A stretch of DNA of 64,000 nt from Myxococcus xanthus (GTDB lineage Bacteria; Myxococcota; Myxococcia; Myxococcales; Myxococcaceae): NCBI RefSeq assembly GCF_006402735.1, contig NZ_CP017174.1, forward strand, positions 375,001-439,000, read 5' to 3'. This document shows, in pieces, positions 18,956 to 29,340 of the stretch. A model generated the notes under the pieces. It was given only the letters and a program-made list of their open reading frames with translations. It ran no database searches and was not told the origin of the DNA. Position 1 is the stretch's first letter; every line of letters starts with the position of its first letter. The translations under genes were made by a program, and so were the position numbers.

Positions 18956-20881
18956 GTGAAAGCGACCACCACCGGAGTGCCGGGCGGCGAAGACGTCAAA
19001 AAGGGCCCGGACACCTTCAAGCGCTCGGCGCTGCTGGCCCTCGGGGCCCTGGGCATCGTCTACGGCGATATCGGCACGAGCCCGCTGTACGCGTTACGGG
19101 AGTGCTTCACGGGGGCGCACGGGATTCCGCCGACGCCCGCGAACGTGCTGGGGGTGCTGTCGCTCATCTTCTGGTCGCTCATCATCATCGTGTCGGTGAA
19201 GTACCTGCTGCTGGTGATGAAGGCGGACAACCGGGGCGAAGGCGGCATCCTGGCGATGATGGCGCTGGTGATGCAGCGTCAGCGCGCGCAGCCGTCCCAC
19301 CGGTCGCGTCCGGTGTTGATTACGCTGGGCATCTTCGGCGCGGCGCTCCTCTATGGAGACGGCATCATCACTCCGGCCATCACCGTGCTCAGCGCGGTGG
19401 AAGGCCTGCATGTGGCCACGTCCGTCTTCGACCCCTACGTCATCCCCATTACCCTGGTCATCCTGGTGGGGCTCTTCCTGGTGCAGCGGCACGGCACCTC
19501 GGAGATTGGCGCCGTGTTCGGGCCCGTCATGTGCATCTGGTTCCTCACGCTGGGCGTGCTCGGCGCGAAGGAGCTGGCCCACAACCCGGCGGTGCTGGGC
19601 GCGCTGTCGCCCTGGCACGCGGTGGAGTTGTTCCGTCACAACCACCTGCATGGCTTCCTGGTGCTGGGCGGCGTGTTCCTGGTGGTGACGGGCTGTGAGG
19701 CCCTCTACGCGGACATGGGCCACTTCGGCCGCAAGCCCATCCAACTGGCGTGGTTCTCCATGGTGCTTCCGGCGCTGATGCTCAACTACCTGGGGCAGGG
19801 CGCGCTGCTGCTGCGCGACGCGAGCGCCGCGCGCAATCCCTTCTTCCTGCTGGCGCCGTCCTGGATGTTGTACCCGCTGGTGGCGCTGTCCGCGGTGGCG
19901 GGCGTCATCGCCTCGCAGGCGCTCATCGCGGGGGTGTTCTCCCTGACGCGCCAGGCGATGCAGCTGGGCTACAGCCCGCGCATGGAGGTGGTGCACACCT
20001 CGGCGGAGGAGATGGGGCAAATCTACCTGCCCGGTCTGAACTGGGCGCTGCTGGTGGGCGTGGTGGCGCTGGTGCTGGGCTTCCGCTCCTCCAGCGCGCT
20101 GGCGTCGGCGTACGGCATCGCGGTGTCCACGGCCATGGTCATCACCACCCTGATGGCCTACGTGGTGGCCCGGGAGCTGTGGGGCGTGCGGCGGTGGGTG
20201 GCCATTCCCGTGGTGGGCCTGTTCCTGGTCGTGGAGCTGGCCTTCTTTGGTGCCAACGCGGTGAAGGTGGCGGACGGCGGCTGGTTCCCGCTGCTGATGG
20301 CCATCGTCGTCTTCACGCTGATGACGACGTGGAAGCGGGGGCGCGACATCCTGGCGGCCAAGCTGCGCGCGTCCAGCATCCCCCTGAAGGAGCTGCTGGG
20401 CAGCTTCGGCGACCACCCTCCGGTGCGGGTGCCGGGCACGGCCATCTTCATGACGGGCAACGCGGAAGGCACCCCGCCCGCGCTGCTGCACAACCTCAAG
20501 CACAACAAGGTGCTGCACGAGCAGGTGGTGCTGCTGACCATCCTCTCCGAGGAGCTGCCGCACGTGCCGCCCAGCGAGCGCGTGGAGGTGGAGCCGCTGG
20601 AGCAGGGCTTCGTGCGCGTGGTGGCGCGCTACGGCTTCATGGAGAACCCAGGCATCCCCGACGTGCTGAAGCGCTGCCGCGAGAAGGGGCTCCAGTTCCA
20701 GCTGATGGGCACCAGCTTCTTCCTGGGCCGGGAGACGCTGATTCCCACCAAGCGCCCGGGCATGGCCGTGTGGCGCGAGGCGCTGTTCGCCTGGATGAGC
20801 CGCAACGCGCGCAGCGCCACCTCGTACTTCCGCATCCCGCCCAACCGGGTGGTGGAGCTGGGCGCGCAGGTGGAGTTGTAG
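18956..20881 (+). CDS. kup: Kup potassium uptake protein
   Basis: A 641-residue KUP/HAK/KT transporter. The N-terminal signature GDIGTSPLYAL (residues 37-47) precedes about twelve membrane helices (about 24-435) and a cytoplasmic C-terminal domain (about 470-641). It imports K+ probably with H+, in the inner membrane. GTG start 18956, directly upstream of conserved residues. Length is normal for the family. The 250-bp upstream region has a GGGAGTG/CACTCCC hairpin at 18816-18842 and otherwise nothing recognised. Confidence 0.96.
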   Translation: MKATTTGVPGGEDVKKGPDTFKRSALLALGALGIVYGDIGTSPLYALRECFTGAHGIPPTPANVLGVLSLIFWSLIIIVSVKYLLLVMKADNRGEGGILAMMALVMQRQRAQPSHRSRPVLITLGIFGAALLYGDGIITPAITVLSAVEGLHVATSVFDPYVIPITLVILVGLFLVQRHGTSEIGAVFGPVMCIWFLTLGVLGAKELAHNPAVLGALSPWHAVELFRHNHLHGFLVLGGVFLVVTGCEALYADMGHFGRKPIQLAWFSMVLPALMLNYLGQGALLLRDASAARNPFFLLAPSWMLYPLVALSAVAGVIASQALIAGVFSLTRQAMQLGYSPRMEVVHTSAEEMGQIYLPGLNWALLVGVVALVLGFRSSSALASAYGIAVSTAMVITTLMAYVVARELWGVRRWVAIPVVGLFLVVELAFFGANAVKVADGGWFPLLMAIVVFTLMTTWKRGRDILAAKLRASSIPLKELLGSFGDHPPVRVPGTAIFMTGNAEGTPPALLHNLKHNKVLHEQVVLLTILSEELPHVPPSERVEVEPLEQGFVRVVARYGFMENPGIPDVLKRCREKGLQFQLMGTSFFLGRETLIPTKRPGMAVWREALFAWMSRNARSATSYFRIPPNRVVELGAQVEL

Positions 20882-21009
20882 CCCCGTGAACGCCGGAGCG
20901 GGGGCGGGTGTGCTTCACCCCACATCTGCCTTGACTCTTTGCGTTGAATGACGCTTCTGTGTCCTGGGCTGCGCCTCCCTGCCACATTTGCGTCCAGATT
21001 TACCGCTTA

Positions 21010-21095
21010 GTCGTAAAATTACGACGGGACGCAACAAATCGGACCGTATGCCGAGAATCATTTTCGTCCGCCGGAATTAATCTTCTGTCGGCGGA
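21010..21095 (+). promoter_or_regulatory. Two inverted repeats in an AT-richer leader
   Basis: GTCGTAA-AA-TTACGAC (21010-21025) and TCCGCCG/CGGCGGA (21067-21073, 21089-21095) lie in a segment that is AT-rich compared with the rest of the window, 65-150 bp before the hotdog gene. They could be operators or leader hairpins. A TAAAAT hexamer overlaps the first repeat, but no convincing -35 partner is found. Confidence 0.4.
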
Positions 21096-21159
21096 ACGAA
21101 GCTCGGTATCTCGAAAACTGGTGTCCCCCGGCACCCCTCGTCCGAAATCAGGTCAGTCC

Positions 21160-22176
21160 ATGCTCCTCGACATTGCGCCCTCGTCCGCGAATTCCGCTGT
21201 TGCCCCTGTTTCTGCCTGGGCTTCGTCGGAGCAGACGCTGGAGACGCTGTCGGGGCTGGCACCGCACACGCTGTTGACGCATGCGGATCTCTACCCGCGC
21301 ATCTGCGTGCGGGACCCCTACTACGCCCTCAAGGACGTGACGGTGATGGGGGAGGGCGAGGTGGTGGCGCGCATCCCGGTGCAGCAGGACCCGGACGCGG
21401 AGGCGGGCCCCATTGGCCTGGGTGAGGCGGGGCGGCACCTGGCGATTCTGGGCTCGTGCGCGTCCGCGCTGATGTCGCCCAAGGACGGCCAGCACTTCTA
21501 CCTGGCGTGCGGCGCGCGCGGGCAGTGGCTGCGCCCGGAGCCCATGGCCCGCGCCACGGACCTGCTGTGGGGGCTGGCGAAGGCGGAGTTCACCGGCCGC
21601 CGCACGGCCACCGCGCACACGCTGCTGTCGCTGCCGGACGGCACGCCGTTCTTCCGCCTGGAGGTGGACTACAGCGTGCTGTCCGCCGCCGCCTTCACGC
21701 GCCTGTTCGGCGAGGCCCGGGTGGACATGCGCCGCGAGCCGCGCCGCGACGATGGCGTGCAGCGCACCCCCGAGGAGTGGGCCCGGCTGCGGCAGAACCC
21801 CTACAGCAAGCCGCTGGCGCTGCGCGATTGGCGGCCGGATGGTGAGAGCCTGTCGGCCACGCTGGGGCCGGTGACGGCGGAGATGTGCAAGGGGCACTTC
21901 GCGCTGCACCCGGTGATGCCGGTGGCCGTGGTGGCCAGTGGGATGACGCGCGTGGCCACCACGCTGCTGCGCCGGCTGGAGGGCGCGCCGTGGGCCCGCT
22001 GCATGGCGAAGGACGTGCGCCTGAAGGCGGACACCCTGGCCTACGCGGGCCAGACGGTGACGTTCGGCGCCGTTCGCAGCGCGCACGACGGTGACGCGCA
22101 CACCTTCACCTGCCAGGCGTCGGTGGGCGAGCGCGTCGTCGCCGAACTGGACGTCACCTACATCCGCGTGGACTGA
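21160..22176 (+). CDS. Hotdog-fold protein (FabA/FabZ-like)
   Basis: A 338-residue protein apparently made of two hotdog-like halves. The second half contains MCKGHFALHPVMPVAVVASG (about 243-262), which resembles the FabZ GHFPxxPxxPGV catalytic block, although the full FabA acid motif is not obvious. It may act on acyl-ACP or acyl-CoA thioesters (dehydratase or thioesterase type) or be an inactive relative. The ATG at 21160 follows the AT-rich leader; upstream in-frame codons are poor coding sequence. It is alone on its strand, convergent with the DUF2378 gene. Confidence 0.68.
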   Translation: MLLDIAPSSANSAVAPVSAWASSEQTLETLSGLAPHTLLTHADLYPRICVRDPYYALKDVTVMGEGEVVARIPVQQDPDAEAGPIGLGEAGRHLAILGSCASALMSPKDGQHFYLACGARGQWLRPEPMARATDLLWGLAKAEFTGRRTATAHTLLSLPDGTPFFRLEVDYSVLSAAAFTRLFGEARVDMRREPRRDDGVQRTPEEWARLRQNPYSKPLALRDWRPDGESLSATLGPVTAEMCKGHFALHPVMPVAVVASGMTRVATTLLRRLEGAPWARCMAKDVRLKADTLAYAGQTVTFGAVRSAHDGDAHTFTCQASVGERVVAELDVTYIRVD

Positions 22177-22186
22177 GCGCCGCGCC

Positions 22187-22768
22187 TCAAGCCCACTGGA
22201 TGTCGTAGTCCGCGCTGTCGATGCCTCGCGGCGTCGCGCGCGCGGTGCCTTGCAGGCCCAGCACCTTCAGCGCGCCGGTGAGGATGCCCTCGTGGTAGGC
22301 GGGCGGCAGCATGTCCCGGCGCATGTGCAGTGTGCCGGAGGTGGGGCCGGTGGGCACGTAGTCGCGGCTGCCGTAGCTGACGGCCGCGCCGTAGCCCATC
22401 TGCGCGCCCGCGAAGAGCTTCTGCGGGTCCCCGCGGGAGATGATTCCGAAGATGAGCATGCCCGGCCCGGTGGAGAAGCGCGTCACGTCCTTCTCGCCGC
22501 AGGCATGGAAGACGGCGTCCTCGGGGCCCAGCAGCGGCTCCAGCGCATCCGCCGCGCGGTAGAGGAGCGTCAGGAAGTCCCGCGCCGGGTACGTGAGCAA
22601 GTCCGTGTACGCCGCGCTCAGCGCCCCCGCGCGCACCGTTTCCAGCGCCGTCAGGCCCGCCTGCTGCTGGACCAGGCTGAGCACCGACTTGAAGAACAGC
22701 CCGCGCACCGAATCACCGGGGTGAACGGCCGCGAGCCGGGCCTCGAGCTCCGCCTTGTTGGACGGCAT
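22187..22768 (-). CDS. DUF2378 (TIGR02265) family protein
   Basis: A 193-residue protein of the myxobacterial DUF2378 family, recognised from GDSVRGLFFKSVL near the N-terminus and the Gly-rich block GAAVSYGSRDYVPTGPTSG (about 138-156). The family is greatly expanded in Myxococcus and its function is unknown. ATG 22768 is used because AGGAGG sits 6 bp upstream; the GTG 15 bp earlier is part of that ribosome-binding site. It follows the metallophosphoesterase gene by 11 bp, so they are likely one transcript. Confidence 0.85.
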   Translation of the reverse strand: MPSNKAELEARLAAVHPGDSVRGLFFKSVLSLVQQQAGLTALETVRAGALSAAYTDLLTYPARDFLTLLYRAADALEPLLGPEDAVFHACGEKDVTRFSTGPGMLIFGIISRGDPQKLFAGAQMGYGAAVSYGSRDYVPTGPTSGTLHMRRDMLPPAYHEGILTGALKVLGLQGTARATPRGIDSADYDIQWA

Positions 22769-22779
22769 GGCGCGCCTCC

Positions 22780-23517
22780 TCACACCTCGTCGAGCAGCAC
22801 CGGGGCGAAACCCGCCGCGTCACACGAGGCCAGCACGTAGCGTACGCCGCCGCGCTCGCCCGTGAAGCCCGCGGCGATGCCGGCCGCGTGCAGGTGGCCA
22901 TAGACGCACACTTTCGGTCCGAAGGCTTCGATGGGCTCGCTGAAGGCGGTGGCCTTCTCGTTCGCGTACACCGGCGGGAAGTGCACGGCCACCACGCGCA
23001 CCAGCGGCGTGGCGCTGGCCGCCTCCTTCTTCTTCGCGTCCTCCATGGAGGCCGTCAGCCGGCGCGTCTCCCGCTCCACGTAGCCGGTGTCCGCCGCCTC
23101 GTCCCCCATCTCCCCGCCGGGCATGGGCGGCGCCTCCGGCGCGGTCCACAGGCGGCTGCCCGCAATCACCCATGGGCCCATGACGACGGCGTTGTTGTGG
23201 AGGAAGCCCTCCAAGGTGCGGAAGGGCTCCAACAGCTTGCGCAGCTTGGAGGCGGAGTCGCCCCACCAGTAGTCGTGGTTGCCGCGCACCAGCACCTTGC
23301 GGCCCGGGCGCGCGTCCAGCCACGCCAGGTCATCCATCACCTCGTGGGCCCGCGTGGCCCAGGAGATGTCCCCCGCCACGATGACCACGTCCTCCGGAGC
23401 CACCCGCTCATCCCACGCGCGCTGCAGCGGCAGGGGATGCTCGGACCACCCGAAGCGGTGCATGTCCTTCTGTCGCGTGGAGGGCAGGTGGGTGTCGCCG
23501 ATTCCGAAGAGCCGCAT
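22780..23517 (-). CDS. Calcineurin-like metallophosphoesterase
   Basis: A 245-residue phosphoesterase with all five metal motifs in order: GDTHLPS (7-13), GDISWATR (about 49-56), GNHDYWWGD (about 79-87), VHFPP (about 177) and GHLHAAG (about 207). Two metal ions bound here would hydrolyse a phospho-mono- or diester; the substrate is unknown. It is first in a two-gene transcript with the DUF2378 gene. Start ATG at 23517. Confidence 0.92.
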   Translation of the reverse strand: MRLFGIGDTHLPSTRQKDMHRFGWSEHPLPLQRAWDERVAPEDVVIVAGDISWATRAHEVMDDLAWLDARPGRKVLVRGNHDYWWGDSASKLRKLLEPFRTLEGFLHNNAVVMGPWVIAGSRLWTAPEAPPMPGGEMGDEAADTGYVERETRRLTASMEDAKKKEAASATPLVRVVAVHFPPVYANEKATAFSEPIEAFGPKVCVYGHLHAAGIAAGFTGERGGVRYVLASCDAAGFAPVLLDEV

Positions 23518-23773
23518 GGCCCCCTCATAGCGGAAGCCCTCGCCCCTGTCGGCACCCTCGTCCTATCCCCTGCATCCGGTGTCACGCCAAAAGGTGGGGA
23601 GGACTGGAAAGGTAGTAAAGTAGTTTTACATGTGGCTGTCTCGAAACACGTCAGTGCGACATCGGTTGGCCAACCCGACGCCGCGATTGTCAGGGCTTAC
23701 ATGTGCGTCACTCCTGATTCCAAGTGGTTGCACTGTCGGGTGCCCGGGTTCGAGGGATGATTTCTTGACGGGA

Positions 23774-23797
23774 AGGTGGAGCATCGATGCTCCACCT
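23774..23797. promoter_or_regulatory. Perfect 24-bp palindrome upstream of the amidase gene
   Basis: AGGTGGAGCATC is followed immediately by its exact reverse complement, a 24-bp gap-free palindrome. It lies 65-88 bp before the predicted transcription start of the amidase, the usual distance for an activator site of a sigma-54 promoter. The remaining 23518-23928 gap is AT-rich around 23610-23720, carries two TTACATGTG copies (23626 and 23697) and no gene. Confidence 0.55.
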
Positions 23798-23836
23798 CGG
23801 GTCGGGAAAAAGAGGTGCTCCCTGGGACCGCGTGGC

Positions 23837-23851
23837 TGGCATGCATGGTGC
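23837..23851 (+). promoter_or_regulatory. Putative sigma-54 promoter of the amidase gene
   Basis: TGGCATGCATGGTGC matches TGGCACGNNNNTTGC at 9 of 11 defined positions with correct GG-N10-GC spacing. The predicted start near 23862 gives a leader of about 67 nt. The palindrome at 23774-23797 sits directly upstream. Confidence 0.5.
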
Positions 23852-23928
23852 TCAGGCGTGGCCCCCTGCGCCGCTCCCGTGGGACGGGGGCGACCGTGGA
23901 GCTGCTGACCCCCCTTCAAGGAGTTTCC

Positions 23929-25560
23929 ATGCACGTGTTGCGCAAGACGTTCGCGGTGACGGCCGCGGCCATGGCCCTGGCGGCCTGTGGCCCTCAGCCC
24001 GAAACGTCTCCGGAAGAAACGGCACCTGAGTCGCAGGTTCCCGCAGGCGCGGTGGACGACGCCGCCCGCGCGGTGGCCGACGCGGCTCGCCGCACGCCCA
24101 ACGAACTGGACGCGCAGTTCGCGAAGGCCGCTGGTGAGTTCAACGTTCCGGTGAGCCTGCTCAAGGCCATCTCCTACGCGGAGACGCGCTGGGAGCACGT
24201 CCGCGGCGAGGAGGAGTTCGAGGGCCGCCCGGCGGCCTTTGGTCTGCTGGCCCTGCGCGGTCAGCTCATCACCGACGGCGCCGCCCTGGCGGGTGTGTCC
24301 GCGGACGCGGTGCGTGACGAGCCGCTGGCCAACCTGCGCGCCGGCGCCGCGCTGCTGTCGAAGTACGCCGACGAGGCGGGCATCGACCGCGCGGACCTGG
24401 GTGCGTGGGCCCCGGTGGCCGTGCGCCTGACGGACATCTCCGACCCGGACATCCAGGCGCACTACATCCACAACGACGTGTACGCCGTGCTGCGCGAGGG
24501 CGCGGGCGCGTTCACGCCGGCGGGCAAGGTGGCGGTGTCGCTGGATGCCACCCAGGTCGAGCCGAAGTTCGCCCTGCCGAAGATGCAGGCCCTTGCGGCC
24601 GGCCCGGACTACGCGGCCTCCATCTGGCGCCCGTCGCCCAACTACAACGCGCGGCCCGCTGGCATCGGTCAGCAGATGGTCGTCATCCACACCTGTGAGG
24701 GTGGCTACTCGGGTTGCTGGAGCTGGCTGACCAACTCCTCCGCGGGCGTGAGCGCGCACTACGTGGTCAACGAGAGCGGCACCGAGGTGTCGCAGCTGGT
24801 GCGTGAGTCGAGCCGCGCCTGGCACGTGGCCGCCGCCTACCGCAGCAGCCTCAACGGCGGCGTCAAGTCGAACCTCAACGGCCGGTCGACGAACGACTTC
24901 TCCATCGGCATCGAGCACGGTGGTTACGCCAGCTCGGCCTCGTTCTCCACGGGGATGATCAACACCTCCGCCAAGCTGACGTGCAACATCACCCGGGACC
25001 AGGGCATCCCGCGCGACAGCTACCACATCGTGGCGCACGGTCGGCTGCAGCCGGAGACCCGCACGGACCCGGGCCCCAACTGGCCGTGGTCCACGTACAT
25101 CAGCAAGATCCGCAGCGAGTGTGGTGACGGCGGCGGTGGAACGAACCCGGTCATCGTCGTGGACAGCAACAACGCCAACAACGACTCCAGCAAGGGCTAC
25201 ATCGCGGTGCCGTCCTCCTGGGCGCGTGGCACCAGCGCGGGCTACTACGGCAACGACTACTACTACGCCTCCACGCAGCCCATCTCCGAGCCGGCGGTGT
25301 TCCACTTCCACATGCCTGCGGCGGGCAGCCGGACCATCCAGGCCTGGTGGGTGGAGGGCACCAACCGCTCTCCCTCGGCGCCCTTCATGATTACGCACGC
25401 GGGCGGCAACAGCACGGTGACGGTGAACCAGCAGACCAACGGCAGCAAGTGGGTGACGCTGGGCACCTACAACTTCAACGCCGGCTGGAACAAGGTGCAG
25501 CTGAGCCGCTGGGCCACCGAAGGCTACGTCGTCATGGCGGACGCCCTCCGGATTCAGTGA
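23929..25560 (+). CDS. Lipoprotein N-acetylmuramoyl-L-alanine amidase with golvesin domain
   Basis: A 543-residue secreted lipoprotein. The signal peptide ends in MALAAC (Cys20). A helical region (about 45-200) resembling a transglycosylase/lysozyme-type fold precedes an amidase_2 domain (about 235-390) with zinc ligands His254 (VIHT), His370 (VAHG) and Asp380. A golvesin/xly-type carbohydrate-binding domain forms the C-terminus (about 400-543). It should cleave the stem peptide from muramic acid at the cell surface. AAGGAG precedes the ATG. Directly followed by the PD40 gene (7 bp). Confidence 0.92.
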   Translation: MHVLRKTFAVTAAAMALAACGPQPETSPEETAPESQVPAGAVDDAARAVADAARRTPNELDAQFAKAAGEFNVPVSLLKAISYAETRWEHVRGEEEFEGRPAAFGLLALRGQLITDGAALAGVSADAVRDEPLANLRAGAALLSKYADEAGIDRADLGAWAPVAVRLTDISDPDIQAHYIHNDVYAVLREGAGAFTPAGKVAVSLDATQVEPKFALPKMQALAAGPDYAASIWRPSPNYNARPAGIGQQMVVIHTCEGGYSGCWSWLTNSSAGVSAHYVVNESGTEVSQLVRESSRAWHVAAAYRSSLNGGVKSNLNGRSTNDFSIGIEHGGYASSASFSTGMINTSAKLTCNITRDQGIPRDSYHIVAHGRLQPETRTDPGPNWPWSTYISKIRSECGDGGGGTNPVIVVDSNNANNDSSKGYIAVPSSWARGTSAGYYGNDYYYASTQPISEPAVFHFHMPAAGSRTIQAWWVEGTNRSPSAPFMITHAGGNSTVTVNQQTNGSKWVTLGTYNFNAGWNKVQLSRWATEGYVVMADALRIQ

Positions 25561-25567
25561 GGTGGTG

Positions 25568-26668
25568 ATGCGGGGCCTTGAACGGCTTCAGCGTTCCTGG
25601 CCGTGGCGAGCGCGGTGTCTGACCGCGCTCGCCGTGCTCGGTGTCGGATGTTCCGGCCGGTGTGGCGGGACGTCCGGCCCCGGGCCGCTGTCCAAGGAGG
25701 AGGCTGGCGCCATTCCGGGCGCGGTCATCTTCTTGTCGGAGCGGGCAGGGCGGAAGGATGTCTGGAAGGTGAGTCCGGACGGTGTGGAGACGCAGCTGAC
25801 GCGCGGCGAGGAGGACGTGTACCCCGGTCCCCTGTCGCCGGATGGCAAGTCGCTGCTCGTCATCTCCGCGGCGGAGGAGGGCGGGCTGCACCGCCAGCAG
25901 ATGCGGGTCCTGCCGCTGGATGGCAAGAGTCCGGCGGTACCGCTGCACCCGCCCCGGGCGCGTGCGCGCAACGCGAGCTGGGCGCCGGATGGCACCTGGT
26001 TGGTGGCCGAGTCCGACGCGGAGGGCTTCAGCGACGTGGTGCGCCTGGAGCCCCGTGAGGGTGTGCCGGAGGTGCGCCTCACGCAGGTGCCTCAAGGCTG
26101 CTTCGAGCCGGCGGTGTCTCCGGATGGCAGGGAGGTGGCCTTCGTGTGCAGCCGCGAGGGCGACCCCGAAGTCTACGTGGCGAACGCGGACGGCAGCGGT
26201 GAGCGCCGCCTCACCTTCTTCCACCATGAGGACCGCACGCCGAAGTGGAGCCCGGACGGCAAGTGGCTCGTCATCGTCAGCGATCGCGAGCGCAAGGACC
26301 GGCTGTACTTCCTCCGTCCGGACGGTTCGGACCTGCGCGCCGTGTCGGGCGAGTCCTTCGTGGGCGACGAGCGCGAAGCCGCCTGGAGTCCGGACGGGCA
26401 GCGGCTGGTCTACGTGAGCCGTCTGCCAGATGGGAACGCCCGCATCTGGATGGTGCCGGTGGCGGGCGGCGCGCCGGTGGCCCTGACGGACGGCAAGCAC
26501 CGGGACGACATGCCCGCGTGGAGTCCGGACGGGAAGTACCTGGCCTTCGTGTCCGAGCGCCAGGGCGACACGGACGTGTACCTCATGCGCGCGGATGGCA
26601 GCGGCCAGACGCGTCTGACGAGCGCGAAGGGGCCAGACTGGCTGCCGCGCTGGGCGCCTACGCGCTGA
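25568..26668 (+). CDS. TolB-like PD40 lipoprotein
   Basis: A 366-residue protein. The signal ends in LGVGC (lipidation site at about residue 30) and the rest is a beta-propeller of WD40-like/PD40 blades, each with a SPDG turn ([48 protein letters not shown]). It likely sits in the periplasm or outer membrane as a binding platform. GAGGTG is 6 bp before the ATG at 25568; two in-frame GTG codons just upstream were not chosen. The gene is 7 bp after the amidase and shares its transcript. Its 3' end overlaps the next minus-strand gene by 11 bp. Confidence 0.88.
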   Translation: MRGLERLQRSWPWRARCLTALAVLGVGCSGRCGGTSGPGPLSKEEAGAIPGAVIFLSERAGRKDVWKVSPDGVETQLTRGEEDVYPGPLSPDGKSLLVISAAEEGGLHRQQMRVLPLDGKSPAVPLHPPRARARNASWAPDGTWLVAESDAEGFSDVVRLEPREGVPEVRLTQVPQGCFEPAVSPDGREVAFVCSREGDPEVYVANADGSGERRLTFFHHEDRTPKWSPDGKWLVIVSDRERKDRLYFLRPDGSDLRAVSGESFVGDEREAAWSPDGQRLVYVSRLPDGNARIWMVPVAGGAPVALTDGKHRDDMPAWSPDGKYLAFVSERQGDTDVYLMRADGSGQTRLTSAKGPDWLPRWAPTR

Positions 26669-29072
26669 CGGCGGAGCCGTCTCCCGCCGCCGGGTCCTGG
26701 CCATCCGGGACCTGGGGCGGGAGCGGGTTCGCGCCGGGCGGAGCCACGGGCAGGCTGAAGCTGAAGGTGGAGCCTCGGCCGAGCTCGCTCTCCACCCAGA
26801 TGCGGCCGCCGTGCGCTTCGATGATGAGGCGGCTGATGTACAGCCCCAGCCCCAGACCCTTCGCGTCCGACGCGCTGCTCTTCTGCGTGCGGTAGTACTT
26901 GTCGAAGACGTGGGCGGCGTCTTCCGGGCTCAGCCCGGGGCCCAGGTCCGTCACCGACACCACCACCTGTTCCGGCTGGAGCTGGACGCGCACGGTGATG
27001 GGCTGCCCACCGGGGCTGTACTTGGCGGCGTTGCTCAGCAGGTTGGCCACCACCCGCTCCAGCCTCGCCGCGTCCATCCAGACGGGGGGCAACGCGCCTG
27101 GGACTTCCATGTGGAAGCGCTCGCGCACGTCGGGGGCCACGTCCCGCTCCATCACCTCTTCCAGGAAGCGCGCCAGGTCCCGGGGCTCGCGGCGCAGCGT
27201 GTCCCGCTGGGACTCCAGCCGCGAGCCTTCCAGCAGGTCCTCAATCATGGTGCTCATCCAGGCCACGCTGCGCTGGATGGACTCCGTCATGGATTCCTCC
27301 CGCTCCAGGTTCTGCTCGCGCAGGGCGCGCCGTAGCAGGCCCACGCGCAGGCTGATGGTGTGGAGCGGATTGCGCAGGTCGTGGGAGATGAGGCTGACGT
27401 ATTCCTCGCGGAGCCGGTCCAGCTCGTGGCGCGTCGTCACGTCCTGCGCCGTGGAGACCACGCCGCGCACCTTTCCGGTGGGACCGAAGACGGGAGCCGC
27501 GGTCATCAACACCGGCAGCCGGCTCCCGTCGGGGTGGAGGATGAGGAACTCCTCGGGCCCCGCGAGCTGGCCCGTGAGCAGCGCGCGGACGATGGGCACG
27601 TCCTCCCTGCGGACCGGCTTGCCGTCGGTGGTGAGCACGAACGGGTTGTTCCCCATCATCTCCAGCCTCACGCCCTTCAGCGGGCGCCCGAGCAGTTGCT
27701 CCGCGACGGGATTGGCCACCAGCCCGCTGCCGTCCGCCTCCGCGAAGACGATTCCCACGGGCGTGTGGTCCAGCAGGGCCTGCACCTGGCTGCGCTGCAT
27801 CTCCGCTTCCTCACGGGCGCGCTGGACCTTGGCGAGGTACCGCTCCCGCTCCGTCACGTCGCGGACGACGGCGAGCACGCTGGGACCCTCCGGGCCTGAC
27901 ACCGGGCTCAGCCGCACCTCCAGCGACAGCGGGCTGCCGTCCTTGCGGCGGCCTTGGATGGCGTGCTCGCCCAAGCCGGTGTCCAGGCTCCGGCCACCGA
28001 AGAGTCCTTCGGGGATCAGCACCTCCACCTCGCGTCCCAGCAGCTCCTCGCGCGGGTAGCCGAACACCCGCTCCGCCTCCGTGTTGACGAAGCGCAGCAG
28101 GCCGTGCGCGTCCACCGTCAGCAGCGGCGCGGGGGTGGTCTCCAGCAGGCCCCGGTAGCGCGCTTCGGAGGCCTCCAGCGCCGCGGTGGCCTGTTGGCGG
28201 TGGGCTTCAATGTGGTCCAGGGCCCGCGCGGACAGGAGCACGAGCGCCGCGCCGCCCGCGCTCACGAAGGTGGCGAAGATGGGGAGCTTCGCCTCCAGGT
28301 TGATGGCGCGCACCTCGTGCAGGAGCATCAACACCATGCCCAGCACCGAGGGGCCGAGCAGCGTCACCGGCACCAACCGGCGCGCGAGGAAGCCGCCGAG
28401 CGAGTCGCGGGTGATGCGGCTCATCAGTCCCAGCCCTGGCCGTGCGCAGAGCGTGCCCACCGCCAGCAGCATCAGCGTCAGCGCGGTGGGCAGGCCCATG
28501 CTGCGCTCGGCGAGGAAGGGCAGGGTGCCCACCGTCAACAAGGGGCCCATCAACAGGCCGTTGAGGCCCAGCGTCGAGCTCACCAGCGACAACACGACCA
28601 GCGTGTCGCGCGGCCGGACGGAGTGGCTCCGCTCAGGGAGGGCCAGGGCCATGCCCAGCAGCGTCATGCAGGTGGCGGAGAGGGGAGAGGGCCGAGGGAG
28701 CACCGAGGCGTGTCCATCGAGCAGGCGCAGCATGACGCGCTCCATCCCCAGGTCCCAGCCGGTGATGTCGCGCAGGAGACTCACCGCGCCGATGGCCATC
28801 GTCACCAGCGCGCAGGCGGTGGCCGTGTGGTCCTGATGGCGGAACGGGCGGGAGCGCAGCCGCAGGCCCAGGGCGGCGCCGCCGAAAACCATGGCGATGC
28901 CCGTCACCGGCGTCATGGGGATGCCGGCCACGCCGGGCCTCAGCATCTCCACGTCCCAGGCCCAGCCCAGGAGGTACAGCGCGCCCACGAGCGGGGCGCC
29001 CAGCGTCGCGAGCCAGGCGATGCCGCGGGCCATGGCTGCGCTCCGACGCTGCGGCCTCCAGCACTCGTTCAT
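26658..29072 (-). CDS. Membrane-bound multi-PAS histidine kinase
   Basis: An 804-residue kinase. About eight hydrophobic segments span roughly residues 15-300. Two PAS domains follow (about 330-430, 450-550), then HisKA with [10 protein letters not shown] (His about 562) and HATPase with [13 protein letters not shown] (about 680) and [11 protein letters not shown]. It probably senses a membrane or extracytoplasmic signal and phosphorylates an unlinked regulator. ATG 29072 was chosen because it precedes the first helix; in-frame codons further up have non-coding composition. Its 3' end overlaps the PD40 gene by 11 bp on the opposite strand. Confidence 0.9.
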   Translation of the reverse strand: MNECWRPQRRSAAMARGIAWLATLGAPLVGALYLLGWAWDVEMLRPGVAGIPMTPVTGIAMVFGGAALGLRLRSRPFRHQDHTATACALVTMAIGAVSLLRDITGWDLGMERVMLRLLDGHASVLPRPSPLSATCMTLLGMALALPERSHSVRPRDTLVVLSLVSSTLGLNGLLMGPLLTVGTLPFLAERSMGLPTALTLMLLAVGTLCARPGLGLMSRITRDSLGGFLARRLVPVTLLGPSVLGMVLMLLHEVRAINLEAKLPIFATFVSAGGAALVLLSARALDHIEAHRQQATAALEASEARYRGLLETTPAPLLTVDAHGLLRFVNTEAERVFGYPREELLGREVEVLIPEGLFGGRSLDTGLGEHAIQGRRKDGSPLSLEVRLSPVSGPEGPSVLAVVRDVTERERYLAKVQRAREEAEMQRSQVQALLDHTPVGIVFAEADGSGLVANPVAEQLLGRPLKGVRLEMMGNNPFVLTTDGKPVRREDVPIVRALLTGQLAGPEEFLILHPDGSRLPVLMTAAPVFGPTGKVRGVVSTAQDVTTRHELDRLREEYVSLISHDLRNPLHTISLRVGLLRRALREQNLEREESMTESIQRSVAWMSTMIEDLLEGSRLESQRDTLRREPRDLARFLEEVMERDVAPDVRERFHMEVPGALPPVWMDAARLERVVANLLSNAAKYSPGGQPITVRVQLQPEQVVVSVTDLGPGLSPEDAAHVFDKYYRTQKSSASDAKGLGLGLYISRLIIEAHGGRIWVESELGRGSTFSFSLPVAPPGANPLPPQVPDGQDPAAGDGSAVSA

Positions 29073-29340
29073 CGTGGCGTCCCCCAGGAACGCACAGGGC
29101 TCCTCCCGTGACGCACCGGCCCGAGGCCCCCGGTCGAGACGCTCCAGCGAGAGATGCGTCGCGCTCTTGCCTCCGGCATCGGACGCGAGTGCGGCGCAGC
29201 GATGGGTGCGGACGGTGGGGGCGCCGCCAGTCATTGGCTCGGGCCGTGCGCGCCTCCGTCGGAACATGGGGGCGGCCAGCGCGCGGGGCAGCAGGCCCCG
29301 AGCAGCCGAGTCGCGAGCGGAAGGCCGGGCGCCGCGCTGC

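Noticed and set aside
23626..23705. Two TTACATGTG copies in the gap before the amidase gene
   Set aside because: Nine-bp direct repeat 71 bp apart without further structure; could be chance in an AT-rich patch.
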